Shown one piece after another: positions 38,119 to 48,603 of a stretch of 64,000 bases of DNA. This DNA is from Tranzscheliella williamsii (taxonomy: Eukaryota > Basidiomycota > Ustilaginomycetes > Ustilaginales > Ustilaginaceae), in the NCBI GenBank assembly GCA_023212725.1, contig JALBYF010000005.1:1-64000 (forward strand), given 5' to 3'. The translations under genes and the position numbers were made by a program. The notes below the pieces were generated by a model that saw nothing but the letters and a program-made list of their open reading frames with translations, ran no database searches and was not told the origin of the DNA. Numbering within the stretch: the stretch's first letter is position 1; each line of letters starts with the position of its first letter.

Positions 38119-40092
38119 TCAACCTGGCTTGCTGCCATGCTCGGCTTGTGCTTGCTGCGGGTCAACAGTCATGCCATTCTCGACTGCGTCTTGCGTCGTC
38201 GCCCGTCGCTGCACCTGTATGATCGATTCGTCGGCGACATTGTCGCCTTCTTCCTGCTCTTGTTGCAGTTGCTGCGAGTGTGGCTGCTTGGCATGGTTGT
38301 GATATTCTACCCCGATAGGTTGGTCTTGTCGGATCTGGTGGTATTGATCGATCACCTCGGTCTGACTTTCGTACTCGTCCAGCTCGTCTTCTTCTTCCAT
38401 GCTGTCGTCCTCGGGCTCCTGCAGAAAGGGGTGACTCAACAGCTGCCGTGCCGGCCATCGTTTGGTGCAGTCAAGGTGCAGACAGAGCTTGACAAAGTCA
38501 AGCACATCCAGCACATCCTTTTCGTACTGTTCCGGATCCGGATGCCCGGCGGCCTCCGCCAAGCCCGGATTGAGACGAAGGATAAATTCGGTCACCCGGC
38601 CTGCCTTGGACTCGACGCTAGGAATGTTGCATAGGAAGGTTCGGTTGTGCAGCAAGGCGCAGTTCTCCATCCGGCGTTTGCCAAATATGGTGGCTATCTC
38701 TAGCAAAGCTTCGACATCATCGTTGGAATTGAAGACGGGGAAACGCTTGACCAAGATGGCGAGAAGAATGACGCCGGCGGACCAGATATCGATGGCGACC
38801 GTCTGATCCTGGCACTTGAAGAGCACCTCTGGCGCGCGGAAACCTCGGGTTCCGGCTCGATTAGCACGAACAGCATGTCGCTGATCCACCTTGAGGTAAC
38901 CGACTCGGTCTGGTGGTGGGTTCATGGCGGTGGTAGCAGTAGCGCCAGAGGCTGCTGCACCGCCCGTCGCTGGGCCGGCCAACGACGCCGAGGCACCGGC
39001 GGCTGCGGAAGTGGAGGAAGATGTAGCAGCAAGAGGTGGGCCTAGCGCTCTTCCCGCCTCAAAGTGGATGCTATCCACAGTACGGTTGATCTCTGTCTTT
39101 CCATGTGGCAGTTGCTCTGTTGGGCATGTGTGATGGCACTTGCCTCTCCAATCCGAGTCGTCAAAGCGCTCGGCTAGACCAAAGTCGCATAGAGTCCCGA
39201 AGCCGGTAGTGGGGTCGTACAAAAAGTTGGCCGGCTTGACATCTCTATGCATAATGCCGGCCTCGTGGACGCTGGCAAGGGCAGAAAAGAGGCAGCGAAA
39301 GTAGCATTTGACGTCGGCGAGCGGCATATACTTGTAATAGTCGCGGAAGTCGCGATGCCGGCTGTAAGGCATTACGGCAACGATCTGGTCCTCAGCTCGA
39401 AAAGCTGTTATGAGATAGGAAACGTACTCTGCTGGCCGCAAATCCTCCATGATGCTCAGTTCGTTGAGGATCCTGTGTGGACTAGAGGTGACGTAAATCT
39501 TCTTGAGCGCAACATGGACTACACCTCTTCGCATTGGATCGAGAGGGCCACGATTCACCCACTCTTCGTTGTTGAAGGCAGAGTGCTGCAAGTCAATGGC
39601 TTTATACACAGATGAGAAGGTGCCTTCGCCTAAACGCGAAATAACCTCGTAGTAGTCGCTCAAGCCGGGTATGCTAGATTCGAGCTCGAGGATCTCGGTC
39701 TGTAACTTTAGCATTTCTTCTTCTTTCGCCGCGAGGGTGTCGAGGGAGTCAGATGTGAGGATGTCCCCATCTAGCTCTTCGTCTTCCTTGTCCTCTCGAT
39801 CTTGGAGGTCGTCAGGTCCATCAACCCCAGCGAAGCCATCCTCTTCGTCGTCACGTGGATAATGCAGCTCATGACGGTGTTGTGGCTCATATGTGGTTGC
39901 GTTGGAAGACGGGGGAACAAAGTCTTCAGTGATTCCAGAGTTGGAAAGATTCTTGAGCGGAGGACGTGGACTAATTGTCTTTTCTCTCGGATCTGGGGCT
40001 TGGCTTGTGTGGGCTCGAGGTGCGGGCGCATGCTGACGGTGGTCAAGCTGTTGCCGTGATGGAGGCTGCGGATGCCCTTGAACGGCGGCCAT
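38119..40092 (-). CDS. CDC7: Cdc7-type kinase, catalytic subunit of Dbf4-dependent kinase
   Basis: The 657-aa protein has a disordered N-terminus (1-145, acidic) and a split Ser/Thr kinase domain. Visible motifs: YEVISRLGEGTFSSVYKA (149-164), VALKKIY with the ATP-binding Lys near 197, HRDVKPANF at 282-290, DFGLAE at 303-308, TRGFRAPEVL after the insert, and DIWSAGVILLAIL. The activation-segment insert (about 320-415) is Ala/Ser/Thr-rich, the position of kinase insert 2 in Cdc7 proteins. The C-terminal His-Pro-Phe-Leu end of the kinase fold is followed by an acidic/Gln-rich tail. Cdc7 with Dbf4 phosphorylates the MCM helicase to fire replication origins in the nucleus. Confidence 0.92.
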   Translation of the reverse strand: MAAVQGHPQPPSRQQLDHRQHAPAPRAHTSQAPDPREKTISPRPPLKNLSNSGITEDFVPPSSNATTYEPQHRHELHYPRDDEEDGFAGVDGPDDLQDREDKEDEELDGDILTSDSLDTLAAKEEEMLKLQTEILELESSIPGLSDYYEVISRLGEGTFSSVYKAIDLQHSAFNNEEWVNRGPLDPMRRGVVHVALKKIYVTSSPHRILNELSIMEDLRPAEYVSYLITAFRAEDQIVAVMPYSRHRDFRDYYKYMPLADVKCYFRCLFSALASVHEAGIMHRDVKPANFLYDPTTGFGTLCDFGLAERFDDSDWRGKCHHTCPTEQLPHGKTEINRTVDSIHFEAGRALGPPLAATSSSTSAAAGASASLAGPATGGAAASGATATTAMNPPPDRVGYLKVDQRHAVRANRAGTRGFRAPEVLFKCQDQTVAIDIWSAGVILLAILVKRFPVFNSNDDVEALLEIATIFGKRRMENCALLHNRTFLCNIPSVESKAGRVTEFILRLNPGLAEAAGHPDPEQYEKDVLDVLDFVKLCLHLDCTKRWPARQLLSHPFLQEPEDDSMEEEDELDEYESQTEVIDQYHQIRQDQPIGVEYHNHAKQPHSQQLQQEQEEGDNVADESIIQVQRRATTQDAVENGMTVDPQQAQAEHGSKPG

Positions 40093-40845
40093 ACTGCACG
40101 CCAGTTCGTCCTTCCCACCGCCAGTAAGAAGTATGCCCTTTATCTGGAAAAGTGGCTACAATGCTGGCTGCATATATGCTGCTCGAACTGCGGGATTGTA
40201 TGCAGTATCCGTTGTGTAGTGGGTAGCCAATCTAGCGGTGCGACAGGCAGGCTGTTTGAGAGGCAGGGCCGACGGTCGGCGATTGTATGCGGGGCAGAGT
40301 AGACTCTGACGTGGGACGTAAGCAGTGGCTAGGCCAGACAGACGGTGGCGAACTGGAAAGGGAAGGATCTCTGCGGCAAGTGAAGGACCCTTAATGGTGT
40401 TGCTTTCCTAGAGGGGAGCAACACTTGGCTGCATATTGAATGAGTGCGAAAGCTGACCGCGACGCGTTGTCTCTCACTCGCATTCAATTCCAAACCGTAA
40501 TTTGAGGCCGCGTGACATGCTCAGCTTCTTGGCGTGTTACTCAGTCGCCTCCACTTTTGGGTGTTAGAGAGAAGCGTTGGGCTTAATCGTGTGTTTTTGG
40601 CTTCGAAATCACATCGTAAATATCCTCTTCTGCCCGACTCCAACCAAATACAACCCTGATGGATATCTAGAACTTTTTACGATGTGATTCGCAATCCGCG
40701 GCAAATCACGAAGGTGTGTGAACATCATCAGTTCGTTGTTGTGGTCGTCTTGCGCGCTCTCTGATCATTACTCTGATCAATACCAGTCGGCAACGATCCG
40801 GCACTGCTGTTTCCTTGCAGGGCAGCGTTTGAGAGTCAGGACTCT
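40093..40845. other. Divergent promoter between Cdc7 and SAP18
   Basis: No gene recognised. The motif ATCGTAA/TTACGAT occurs near 40612-40684 (ACATCGTAAATATCC and TTTTTACGATGTGATTCG), forming an inverted pair about 65 bp apart. Confidence 0.4.
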
Positions 40846-41515
40846 ATGGCGCGACCGCCTTCTCCAGGCGACGATGTGAGTCCAGCGTCGATCTATATTG
40901 GCGTCCTTCGTCGAGCTAACCCACTGGGTTCTTTTTGGCCAGGCGACGCCTTTCCTCCTGCGCGTATGCGTCAAGCCCGCGCCTTTTCGACCGTTGAGCG
41001 ACTTTGATGACGATAGGAGATTCGCTCGGGACGAATTCAAAGTGTATGTCTGGAAGACCAACACGCTGCGCGAGGTGGCGCAACTGCTCTACGAGGCCGA
41101 ACCGACCATTTCGACGCCGCTTGCTCTGCACGCGTTCCGCGTAGTCTTTTTCGACCCGCATACCTCGCGCTACCAGGCCAAGGATGTCGGCGTCGGTATC
41201 ACGCGCGTCCCTCTCGCCGCCGTCGAAAGCCTGCTCGATGAAAGCGACAGTGACGAGCACAACCGAGATGGAACCAGCGCACCGCGCCCAAACACCCCCC
41301 TGTCAAAGGCGCCCATTTTAGGCTTCGACAAGCTTCGCGAATTGGTCGACGAAGGCGCCGCCGAGACCTCCCTGGCACAGCTCACACTTCCCGATGGAGC
41401 CCTGCTCGACTGCGTCGTCAAACCGGATCCCTCCTTGCCCCCACCTCCACTACCATCCGCCTCTGCCTTTCGCCCGCGAAAAGCTTCGTCTTCCGCCAGC
41501 TTCTCGCGGCGCTAG
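40846..41515 (+). CDS. SAP18: SAP18-like protein (Sin3/ASAP complex), two exons
   Basis: Exons are 40846-40875 and 40943-41515. The 67-nt intron has GTGAGT, a CTAAC branch site and GGCCAG, and the spliced start reads MARPPSPGDD then ATPFLLRVCVKPAPFRPL, giving 200 aa. Starting at the downstream ATG 40898 would include intron sequence. The SAP18 fold is seen in TPFLLRV.VK, FKVYVWKTNTLREVAQLL (equivalent to LQIYTWMDATLKELTSLV-type), HAFRVVFFDP, RYQAKDVGVG and a final LPDGALLDCVV. An acidic Ser/Asp loop (about 117-130) interrupts the fold. SAP18 is a ubiquitin-like adaptor in Sin3 histone deacetylase and in the ASAP splicing-linked complex. Confidence 0.88.
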
Positions 41516-42218
41516 CCCTTCTCCTTCACGCAACCAACCGATACCAACACCGCCAGCAGAACTGTATTTGTACTCTCGCTCAAAATCTCACATCTCCTCT
41601 CAAGGTATGCACAGCCGCTTGATCACAAGAACGCCAAGATGTGATGTTGCCAAGGCGACGAGAGCCGTTGTATGATATCGAGATGCCGAAAGACTGCTAC
41701 AACGGAATTCAATCTGCGATGAGCATGCGATCAAAAAAAGGAAAGAAAGAAAGGGGTAGGGTTTGGCCGGTGAGAAGGCCTTTTGAAGAGTGTGTGGATC
41801 GAACCTCTTGTCGAGCTGGACGTCATAACGAAGGGGAAACAATCAGCGATGCGGAAAGTTAGTTTGTATGTCGTCAACCTCGATACATCCGACAAGTGCT
41901 TCCCGTCCAAACGGCGTCCTCTTCCCATCTGCTGCCATTTCCGTCGCGATCGAGTCGTCGACGTCAAATTTTCAGACAAGTTATAATGATTCCGGATAGG
42001 ATGTTATCTTCTCGGTATGGTGATTGTTACCGCCATACTCCGTTGAGGGAGTCCTGTGGTTCATCAAGATATGAAATGCAGCTTCCCCTCGCCATGCCTG
42101 ACCACGATACAAATCTCCTCTTATGTCTTTCCGTGGTCGTTGCCTCGCCGCTCTGTGGCTGTCAAGTCAAGATACTAACCTTCAGAAAGAACCAAACAGC
42201 GCACGGGTAAAGATGCGT
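41516..42218. other. Convergent intergenic region
   Basis: 3' flanks of SAP18 and eS12; short frames only. Confidence 0.4.
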
Positions 42219-42659
42219 TTATCGGCTCTTGAAGTACTCGAGGAGGACGTTGAGACCCTCCGACTCCTCTCCGTAGTCCTTGACAACGACGCAAGAGCAG
42301 CCGACGACCTTTCTGGGGTTGCCCTCTCGGTCGATCTTGCAGAGACCGGCCCAGGTGCCAAGGGTCTTGGGGTCAGACACCTTGAGCAGGTCGATCTTGT
42401 GCTCGTTGCAAAGCGCCTCGATGAGCTTGAGGTACTCGGGCTCGTTGCAGGTCTCAACAAGCACACACAGGTGGGCCTGTCGTCGGTCAAGAGCCTTGGC
42501 GCACTCACGCAGACCTCGGGCGAGGCCATCGTGGATGAGAGCCTTCTTGAGAACCTCCTGAAGAGCGTCCTCGATAGACATGGCACCCTTGGCGGCAGGG
42601 GCGGCGTCGGTGACCTCGACCTCCTGAACCTCCTGGGGAACTTCCTCAACGTCGGACAT
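42219..42659 (-). CDS. RPS12: 40S ribosomal protein eS12
   Basis: The 146-aa protein is encoded in one exon. An acidic N-terminus ([16 protein letters not shown]) precedes the L7Ae-like core: [74 protein letters not shown] and [17 protein letters not shown]. These match eS12 throughout. It is a structural component of the small subunit (beak region). The gene is divergent from uS17, sharing a 610-bp promoter. Confidence 0.96.
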   Translation of the reverse strand: MSDVEEVPQEVQEVEVTDAAPAAKGAMSIEDALQEVLKKALIHDGLARGLRECAKALDRRQAHLCVLVETCNEPEYLKLIEALCNEHKIDLLKVSDPKTLGTWAGLCKIDREGNPRKVVGCSCVVVKDYGEESEGLNVLLEYFKSR

Positions 42660-43269
42660 GCTGGGCTGACGTACGGTGGGTGAAAAAAAAGAGAAAGGGT
42701 GGCTTCTTCGAAAGAAATCGCTAAGGGATTTCTACTCAGCGCTCGTTAAAGGTGAAGAAAGGGATACTGAGAAGTGTTGGATGGGGTAAGAAGGAACAAG
42801 CCGTCTGGACTGCATGTCGTGGGTGCCCTTCTCTCGTCAGCCCTGCCAAAATTGCTGATAGCTTGCTAACCGCGCATTCATGGGACGCGAAGGGAAAAGC
42901 TTGAAAGAGCCTCGGCTCCGAGTCGGACGGTTCCCTGACGTGCGAGCTCGGCCGAGCGTTCTTTTCCACACGTGATGATTTAAAATTGTGTTTGTATTCC
43001 ACTAGGACGGTCTCGTATTCAGGCTCATGCGGGGATTGGTGAAAGTTCGCTGTGAGGTAGGATCGCTTTCTCGGCCAGACTTAAAGCGGCCGCTGCCAAG
43101 GCGACCCAGCCAAGTCCAGCCATTGATCTCCAATCGGCCAAGTGGGACTACAAGTGTTGCGGCTCAGCCCAAACTTCTGAATCCAGGCTAGCCGTCGTCG
43201 TCGTCACTACCATCCCTTCACCTCAAGATCCTCCATATCCCTTCTTCGCCGTACACACGATAGCCCAAC
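42660..43269. promoter_or_regulatory. Shared divergent promoter of eS12 and uS17
   Basis: 610 bp between the start codons of two ribosomal-protein genes. The palindrome CTCGGCCGAG lies at 42947-42956, nearly central; an imperfect copy (CCTCGGCTCCGAG) is at 42910-42922 and a TCTCGGCCAGA at 43069-43079. CT-rich leaders border both start codons. Confidence 0.6.
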
Positions 43270-44361
43270 ATGTCTAACGTCGAGCTCGGTGTCCAGACCG
43301 AAAAGGCCTTCCAGAAGCAGCCCATCTTCCAGAACTCCAAGGCTGCCCGCAAGACCACCCGTGACCGACGATGGTACAAGGATGTCGGTCTTGGCTTCAA
43401 GACCCCCCGAGCCGCCATTGACGGTACCTACATTGGTAAGCATGAAACGCCCATGCCAGCATAGTCAGCGCAACAACAGCAGCAGCAGCAGGACGACAAG
43501 GGAGATAGCAGTCGATATCATGGACAAGCCTAGAGGCGCAGCTGGGGCACACAAACACCGCCTGACATGAATGGGTATTTGATTGGACATCGAGATAGAC
43601 ATGGTGGGCATCCTCGGGGCTATCTATACTCTGGGTATATGATGCTTGGACCGCCTCTCAGCATAGTATCAACGACACTTCCAGTGATGCTTCTAGGCGT
43701 AGACTTCCGACGAAACAGCTTAGAGAAAGGAAAAAAAGGTTCAAGGTGGTGCTTACGAGCATCAGCTGGGAAATTTCGACATGAGCAGGTGCTTTCGTCG
43801 AGTTGATGGATCATTCGACGACATGCGGTGGATCGGAGGGATGGAGTTCACCAAGACATGGACACGCCTTGTTGCGATATAGCGTCGTCCCCGTAGATGA
43901 TACGGCTTCGACAGCTGTCTCCCTAAGCCTGCTGCTTGTTCGCAAAAGCCCGTTTGACGACACGACCTTGCTGTGGCCATCCTATTCGCTTCGGGGCTGT
44001 TCGCTGACCCCTCTATTGCTCGTATGCCTTGATTGCACGCCTTGCAGACAAGAAGTGCCCGTGGACCGGTCTCGTTTCTATCCGAGGACGAATTCTCACC
44101 GGCAAGGTCGTCTCCACCAAGATGACCCGAACTCTTATCATCCGACGAGAGTACCTTCACTTTGTTCCCAAGTACAGCCGTTACGAGAAGCGACACAAGA
44201 ACGTTGCCTGCCATGTCAGCCCTGCTTTCCGTGTCCAGGTTGGCGACACCGTCACCGTTGGCCAGTGCCGACCTCTCTCCAAGACTGTTCGATTTAACGT
44301 TCTCAAGGTTTCCAAGAACAAGTCCGCCGAGAAGGCTGCCAAGCAGTTCGGTCGATTCTAA
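43270..44361 (+). CDS. RPS11: 40S ribosomal protein uS17 (S11), two exons
   Basis: Exons are 43270-43435 and 44048-44361, giving 159 aa, with a 612-nt intron (GTAAGCATG...CTTGCAG). The junction yields [20 protein letters not shown]. Family blocks are [61 protein letters not shown] and [24 protein letters not shown]. uS17 binds 18S rRNA in the body of the small subunit. The long intron might host regulatory or small-RNA sequence, but no clear box C/D element was found. Confidence 0.96.
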
Positions 44362-45305
44362 ATGTCTTCTCTCACTCTCATTCAACGATTATGACCCCGA
44401 AGACGGCAAGAAACGGCCGCAGCAGGAGGCGTAGTCACCTTCGTCGACTGGATTGAAGTCAATGTAAGAGGAAGGCAGATCTGTCTGATCGGACAGATTT
44501 TGGCCTTATCCGAAGACGGAAGGCCCTCGGACAGAATTTAGTGCCACCCGAGCGAGGCGGCCGAAGTCTGTTCTTCTTCTGTCATGCGGATCAGCGGATC
44601 TCGACATGGCCATGGCGAGGTACGGTGCCGACACTCCAAAACATATACACAGCAACAACACTCCTATTGGCGACCTCACCTCAAAAAGCGTTATGGGACG
44701 TGGTCTCGCGGGAGTTTAGCGAGAGTTCCGCGAGGCCTGCCCTTGTATACATTCATATGCATTCCCCTCCCTTTCCCTACTCGCCTTTGCCTACCCCTGT
44801 ATTCTCACACCCACACCATACTCTCGCAAAACATTTCTCGATTTCTCAACCGCGCCGTCCGTACATGGTGACAATAAGATGGTAGATGCATCATACCAAC
44901 TCCACTGGAGGGGCGTCTGCTGCCAACGCGTCGCCGGTCCCTACCCTGGGCAACCGAGGCAACCGAAGTGTGGGGTTGTAGGACATTTCCAGGTTGGTGG
45001 AAGGGGCGCCTCGTGATCTAACATCTGAGCCTCATTCACATTTGTACGTGACAGCGGATCCGAGATCGATCACCGCTGGTTGCTGGCGCACAGACACTCA
45101 CGCCTAGATGCAGCGACATTGCTGCACACCTTCCCATCAGCCCACTCATCTGTTCCGCATCACGCTCCCTCACACTTGGTATCTCTGTCACTCAAATACA
45201 CTGCTAAGCACTCGCCAGACCATCACCGCCAGTCCTTGTCACCCGCGAAACGTGGAGGATCCCTGAGGCAGGCCCTCTATTCTCGCTGCCGCGCACGCTC
45301 CGATC
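44362..45305. other. Intergenic region upstream of clathrin light chain
   Basis: About 940 bp, no convincing gene. The part 44740-44880 is pyrimidine-rich. It includes the CLC promoter and 5' UTR. Confidence 0.4.
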
Positions 45306-46277
45306 ATGTCATTCGATTTCGGCGCCGCAAAGCCGTCCGACCCAACAGCCGACTTCCTCGCCCGGGAGCGCGATGCCGCGGGCGTCCTGTCTGGAGATGC
45401 GGATCTGTTCGCGTCTTCAACGTCTGGAGGAGCCAACCTGGCAGACGACTTTGAGAGGAGCGCTTCCGCCTTCCCCGCCCTAGACGACGACGGTTTGCCC
45501 GTACCGCCCAACACCAACCACAGCGGCGGCTTTGCCTTCGACGACGATGACGACAATCTGCCTTCGGGCCAGCCGCCGGCGGCCGATGACGAAGTGGGAA
45601 AGTTTACGCAGAGCTTCCCCGAGCTAGACGACGGCCCGTCTTCTAACGCCAACGGCGGGGGCTATGGTGACGACGACGGCATTGTAAGTAGATCGCTGAC
45701 GGAGTGAGGGAGGCATGAGCTGGATGATGGCTGACGACTTTGCGAGATGACTGCGCTCGACTAGAACGGATTCATGGAGGCGCCTTCGAATACAGCCGCT
45801 CCGAATGCATCGCGGGCCAACCCAGTTTTGAACACTGCCCCGTCCGGCCAACCGAGCTATTCGTACGGAGCCTACGAGAATGACTCGGCCGAGGAGCCCG
45901 AGGCGGTGCGGTTGTGGCGTGAGGCGCAGAAGGACTCGATTGCAAAGCGGGACGCCGAGGCGGAGCGGAAGAAGGCGGAGGCGGTGTCGAAGGCGGAGCA
46001 GGACATCGACAAGTTCTATGCCGAGTACAACGCAAAGAAGGAGAAGAGCATCGCGGCGAACAAGGAGCAGGAGGCGCACTTCGCCGAGCAGCGGACACGC
46101 GAGCTGGCCGAGGGCACCACCTGGGCGCGCGTCACCAAGCTGCTCGACCTCCACAACTCGCAGAGCAAGACCATCGCGCGCGCCGGCCCCGGCGCCTCCG
46201 ACCTGGCGCGCATGAAGGAGGTCTACCTCAGCCTCCGCAGGGAGGGCGACACCGCACCCGGCGCCGCCGGCTACTGA
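45306..46277 (+). CDS. CLC1: Clathrin light chain, two exons
   Basis: Exons are 45306-45683 and 45765-46277, giving 296 aa across an 81-nt intron (GTAAGTAG...CGACTAG). The N-terminal half is acidic and disordered with Asp runs. The second half has [32 protein letters not shown], a coiled coil typical of the heavy-chain-binding region, ending with [19 protein letters not shown] and [14 protein letters not shown], which match fungal clathrin light chains. It is longer than the usual 220-240 residues because of the N-terminal part. The light chain regulates clathrin-coat assembly in endocytosis and trans-Golgi traffic. Confidence 0.9.
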
Positions 46278-46458
46278 TCCGCCTCCCCCCTCCCCTGCCC
46301 CGCCGTAACCTATGTAGCGTCCGCAGGCCATCGTGCACAGGCGAGCAATGCGCTGGGGATCGATTCAGCGTGGCCGACATACAAGTACAGAGTGTGTGGG
46401 AGTCCACCAGTAGAGACGGGATCGGACGGACGCCGGTGGCGCGGGTGGAGTGGTGGTG

Positions 46459-47376
46459 CTAGAGGAAGTACTCCGGGGCGGGGCGCTTGGCGGGGACGCC
46501 GTGGGCCTCTTGGGCGGCGGCGTCGAAGGTGTGGTACTTCTGGTTGAGCGCGTCGTCGAGCTTGAGGATGGAGGCGACGTTGCCGCAGCGGTAGCAGTAG
46601 TTGGGGGCGGACCAGACGGTGACGATGGTCTGGTCAAACATGAGCTTGTACCCCTCGAGCACCAGCTGGTGCGCGCGCGCAATGAGGTCCAGATCGTTGG
46701 TGTGCGCGAACTGCGCGACCACGTCGCCGCCAAACAGATAGCCCGCCCCGCGCGGGCTCATCCCCCACCCCGTGATGTCGTCCGGATCCGACCATAACAA
46801 GTCGCACATGGCGCCGTCGTGGGGCACCTCTTGCTTGCGATCGATGCTCCGGATCTGATCCAAGGTGGTAATGGATGGCGACAGCCCGCCGTGGACACAG
46901 AATACCCGGCCATCCACAACGGCACCGAGCGCCAGATAGTCAAACACTTCGCAGCAGTATCGCCAGACATTGACGCTGCCGTACTTGCGTATGCACTCGT
47001 CGTAGAATCCGTACACCTGGGTGATCTGCCTCGACTCGTGGTTGCCTCGGATGAGCGTTATCCTGTCGGGGTATCTAACCTTGAATGCGAGCAGAAGCAG
47101 AAAGGTTTCGACAGAGTAGAAGCCACGGTCGACAAAGTCGCCCATAAAGAGGTAGTTGGTGTCGGGACACATGCCGCCATGCTTGAAGAGCTCTAAGAGA
47201 TCGAAGAACTGGCCATGAATGTCGCCGCATATCGTCACCGGAGCATCGACATGCTGGACATTGCCCTCCTCGATCAGGATCTCCCTAGCCTTCAAGCAGA
47301 GTTCCTTGACCTGGGTCTCGGACAACGGCTGGCACTGTTTGAGCTGCTCGATCTGAAGATCGAGGTCGCTAGGCAT
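46459..47376 (-). CDS. PPH3: Protein phosphatase 4 catalytic subunit (PP2A family)
   Basis: The 305-aa protein carries all PPP-family metal motifs: [41 protein letters not shown], and later [19 protein letters not shown] and [12 protein letters not shown]. The C-terminus PAPEYFL preserves the YFL end that is methylated in PP2A, PP4 and PP6. The N-terminus ([17 protein letters not shown]...[15 protein letters not shown]) and [21 protein letters not shown] are closer to PP4 than PP2A. PP4 dephosphorylates targets in DNA-damage recovery and in signalling; Tip41, a regulator of the PP2A family, is encoded later in the window. Confidence 0.93.
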   Translation of the reverse strand: MPSDLDLQIEQLKQCQPLSETQVKELCLKAREILIEEGNVQHVDAPVTICGDIHGQFFDLLELFKHGGMCPDTNYLFMGDFVDRGFYSVETFLLLLAFKVRYPDRITLIRGNHESRQITQVYGFYDECIRKYGSVNVWRYCCEVFDYLALGAVVDGRVFCVHGGLSPSITTLDQIRSIDRKQEVPHDGAMCDLLWSDPDDITGWGMSPRGAGYLFGGDVVAQFAHTNDLDLIARAHQLVLEGYKLMFDQTIVTVWSAPNYCYRCGNVASILKLDDALNQKYHTFDAAAQEAHGVPAKRPAPEYFL

Positions 47377-48603
47377 GATGGCGGTATGGCGAGAGGGTGC
47401 CGAGACGCCCAGGACCGCAGGAAGCCAGCGATCGCTCGGGGGGCCTCTAGCTGCAAGTCAAGGACGGATAGACCTCCTCCCAACTGGCACTTTCACGAGA
47501 CTGCTAAGCCCAGGACGGTGCCGTGACGTTGCTATACGAGTGCCACTGTGCCGATGAACCGACCAGGCAAAGCTCCCTGCCTCGCCAGTGCTAATTACGG
47601 GAATCGTTTTGACGACGAGTATGTGTAGAGGCGCCACCGACGCAGCAGGCGGGTTTGCTGAACTGAAGTGAGGACTAGGAGCGCTGATGATATGTCGAAA
47701 AGCGGAGGAGAGGAGGATGATGGCGACGAGCAGGAGGCCGTCGGATGTGGATGCGTCCGAAATGCACGTCGTGATAGTCAGTCATACAGTTCACTACCAC
47801 TCGCAGTCATGAGTCCCCCACCTGCATTACTTTGCTCACACGCTCGTGTCGCGAATTTCGAACCCTGAATTCGAGAAAAAAAACTCTCAAAATTCCGGCA
47901 GGTGGCGTGGGTGAAGCTGTGAAATTGTGATTCTGGACGAGCGGGGCTCAGCACAGGCTCAGCGGAACCTCCAGGCTAGCTATGGCTCTGCACGCAGATG
48001 ACGCCAGTCAGCCGTTGCGCACATCCACTCAGCGGATGGTCCGAAAGCAACGAGCTTCAGTGCAAAGCTTAAACTATGGTCGGATGGCGACGCGTCAGCA
48101 AGACCTCGGATGAGCCGTCAGTCTGTAGCCAGATCATCGGAAGTGTACCGATACACGACGGCTGTAAAGCGATCTGGGTCGTCGTTTCAGTCTGCGCAGC
48201 AACGTGAGATGGTCTCTGACGGGTGTGCTTCCTTCGCCACCCTCTCGGCGTGACAGCGACGGCAAAGATATACGGTCGTGTAGATTACGTGACTGGGTTG
48301 ACGCGGCGGCTCGGCCTTGTCTTGGCTTATCGCCTCGTAACTGCGGGGTCCACAGGTCATGCCTGTTAGATCTGTGGTCGACTCCCGCACATCACTGTGA
48401 CTGTCGGCCCGTTCCGCGTCTGCGTATGATCGTGAATTATGCCACGCTCGGCCATTCGCCGACAAATCTAAATACAGAGCATAAGCCAATTTGGTGGGCG
48501 TGTGACTCCATTAAGCCACTCGCACTCACACTGCGCTTCTGATCTTCACCGCGTCCTTTTCCTCCGACGTTTGCGCACAGCGCTGAGGCCTATTGCTTGA
48601 ACC
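47377..48603. other. Divergent intergenic region between PP4 and the D-2HG dehydrogenase gene
   Basis: About 1.2 kb with no recognised gene. A purine-rich A8 tract occurs near 47876. Short frames on either strand are unconvincing. Confidence 0.4.

Noticed and set aside
40898..41515. SAP18 starting at ATG 40898 without an intron
   Set aside because: The first 15 codons would be intron sequence (with CTAAC branch and GGCCAG acceptor); the ATG at 40846 plus splice gives a clean SAP18 start.
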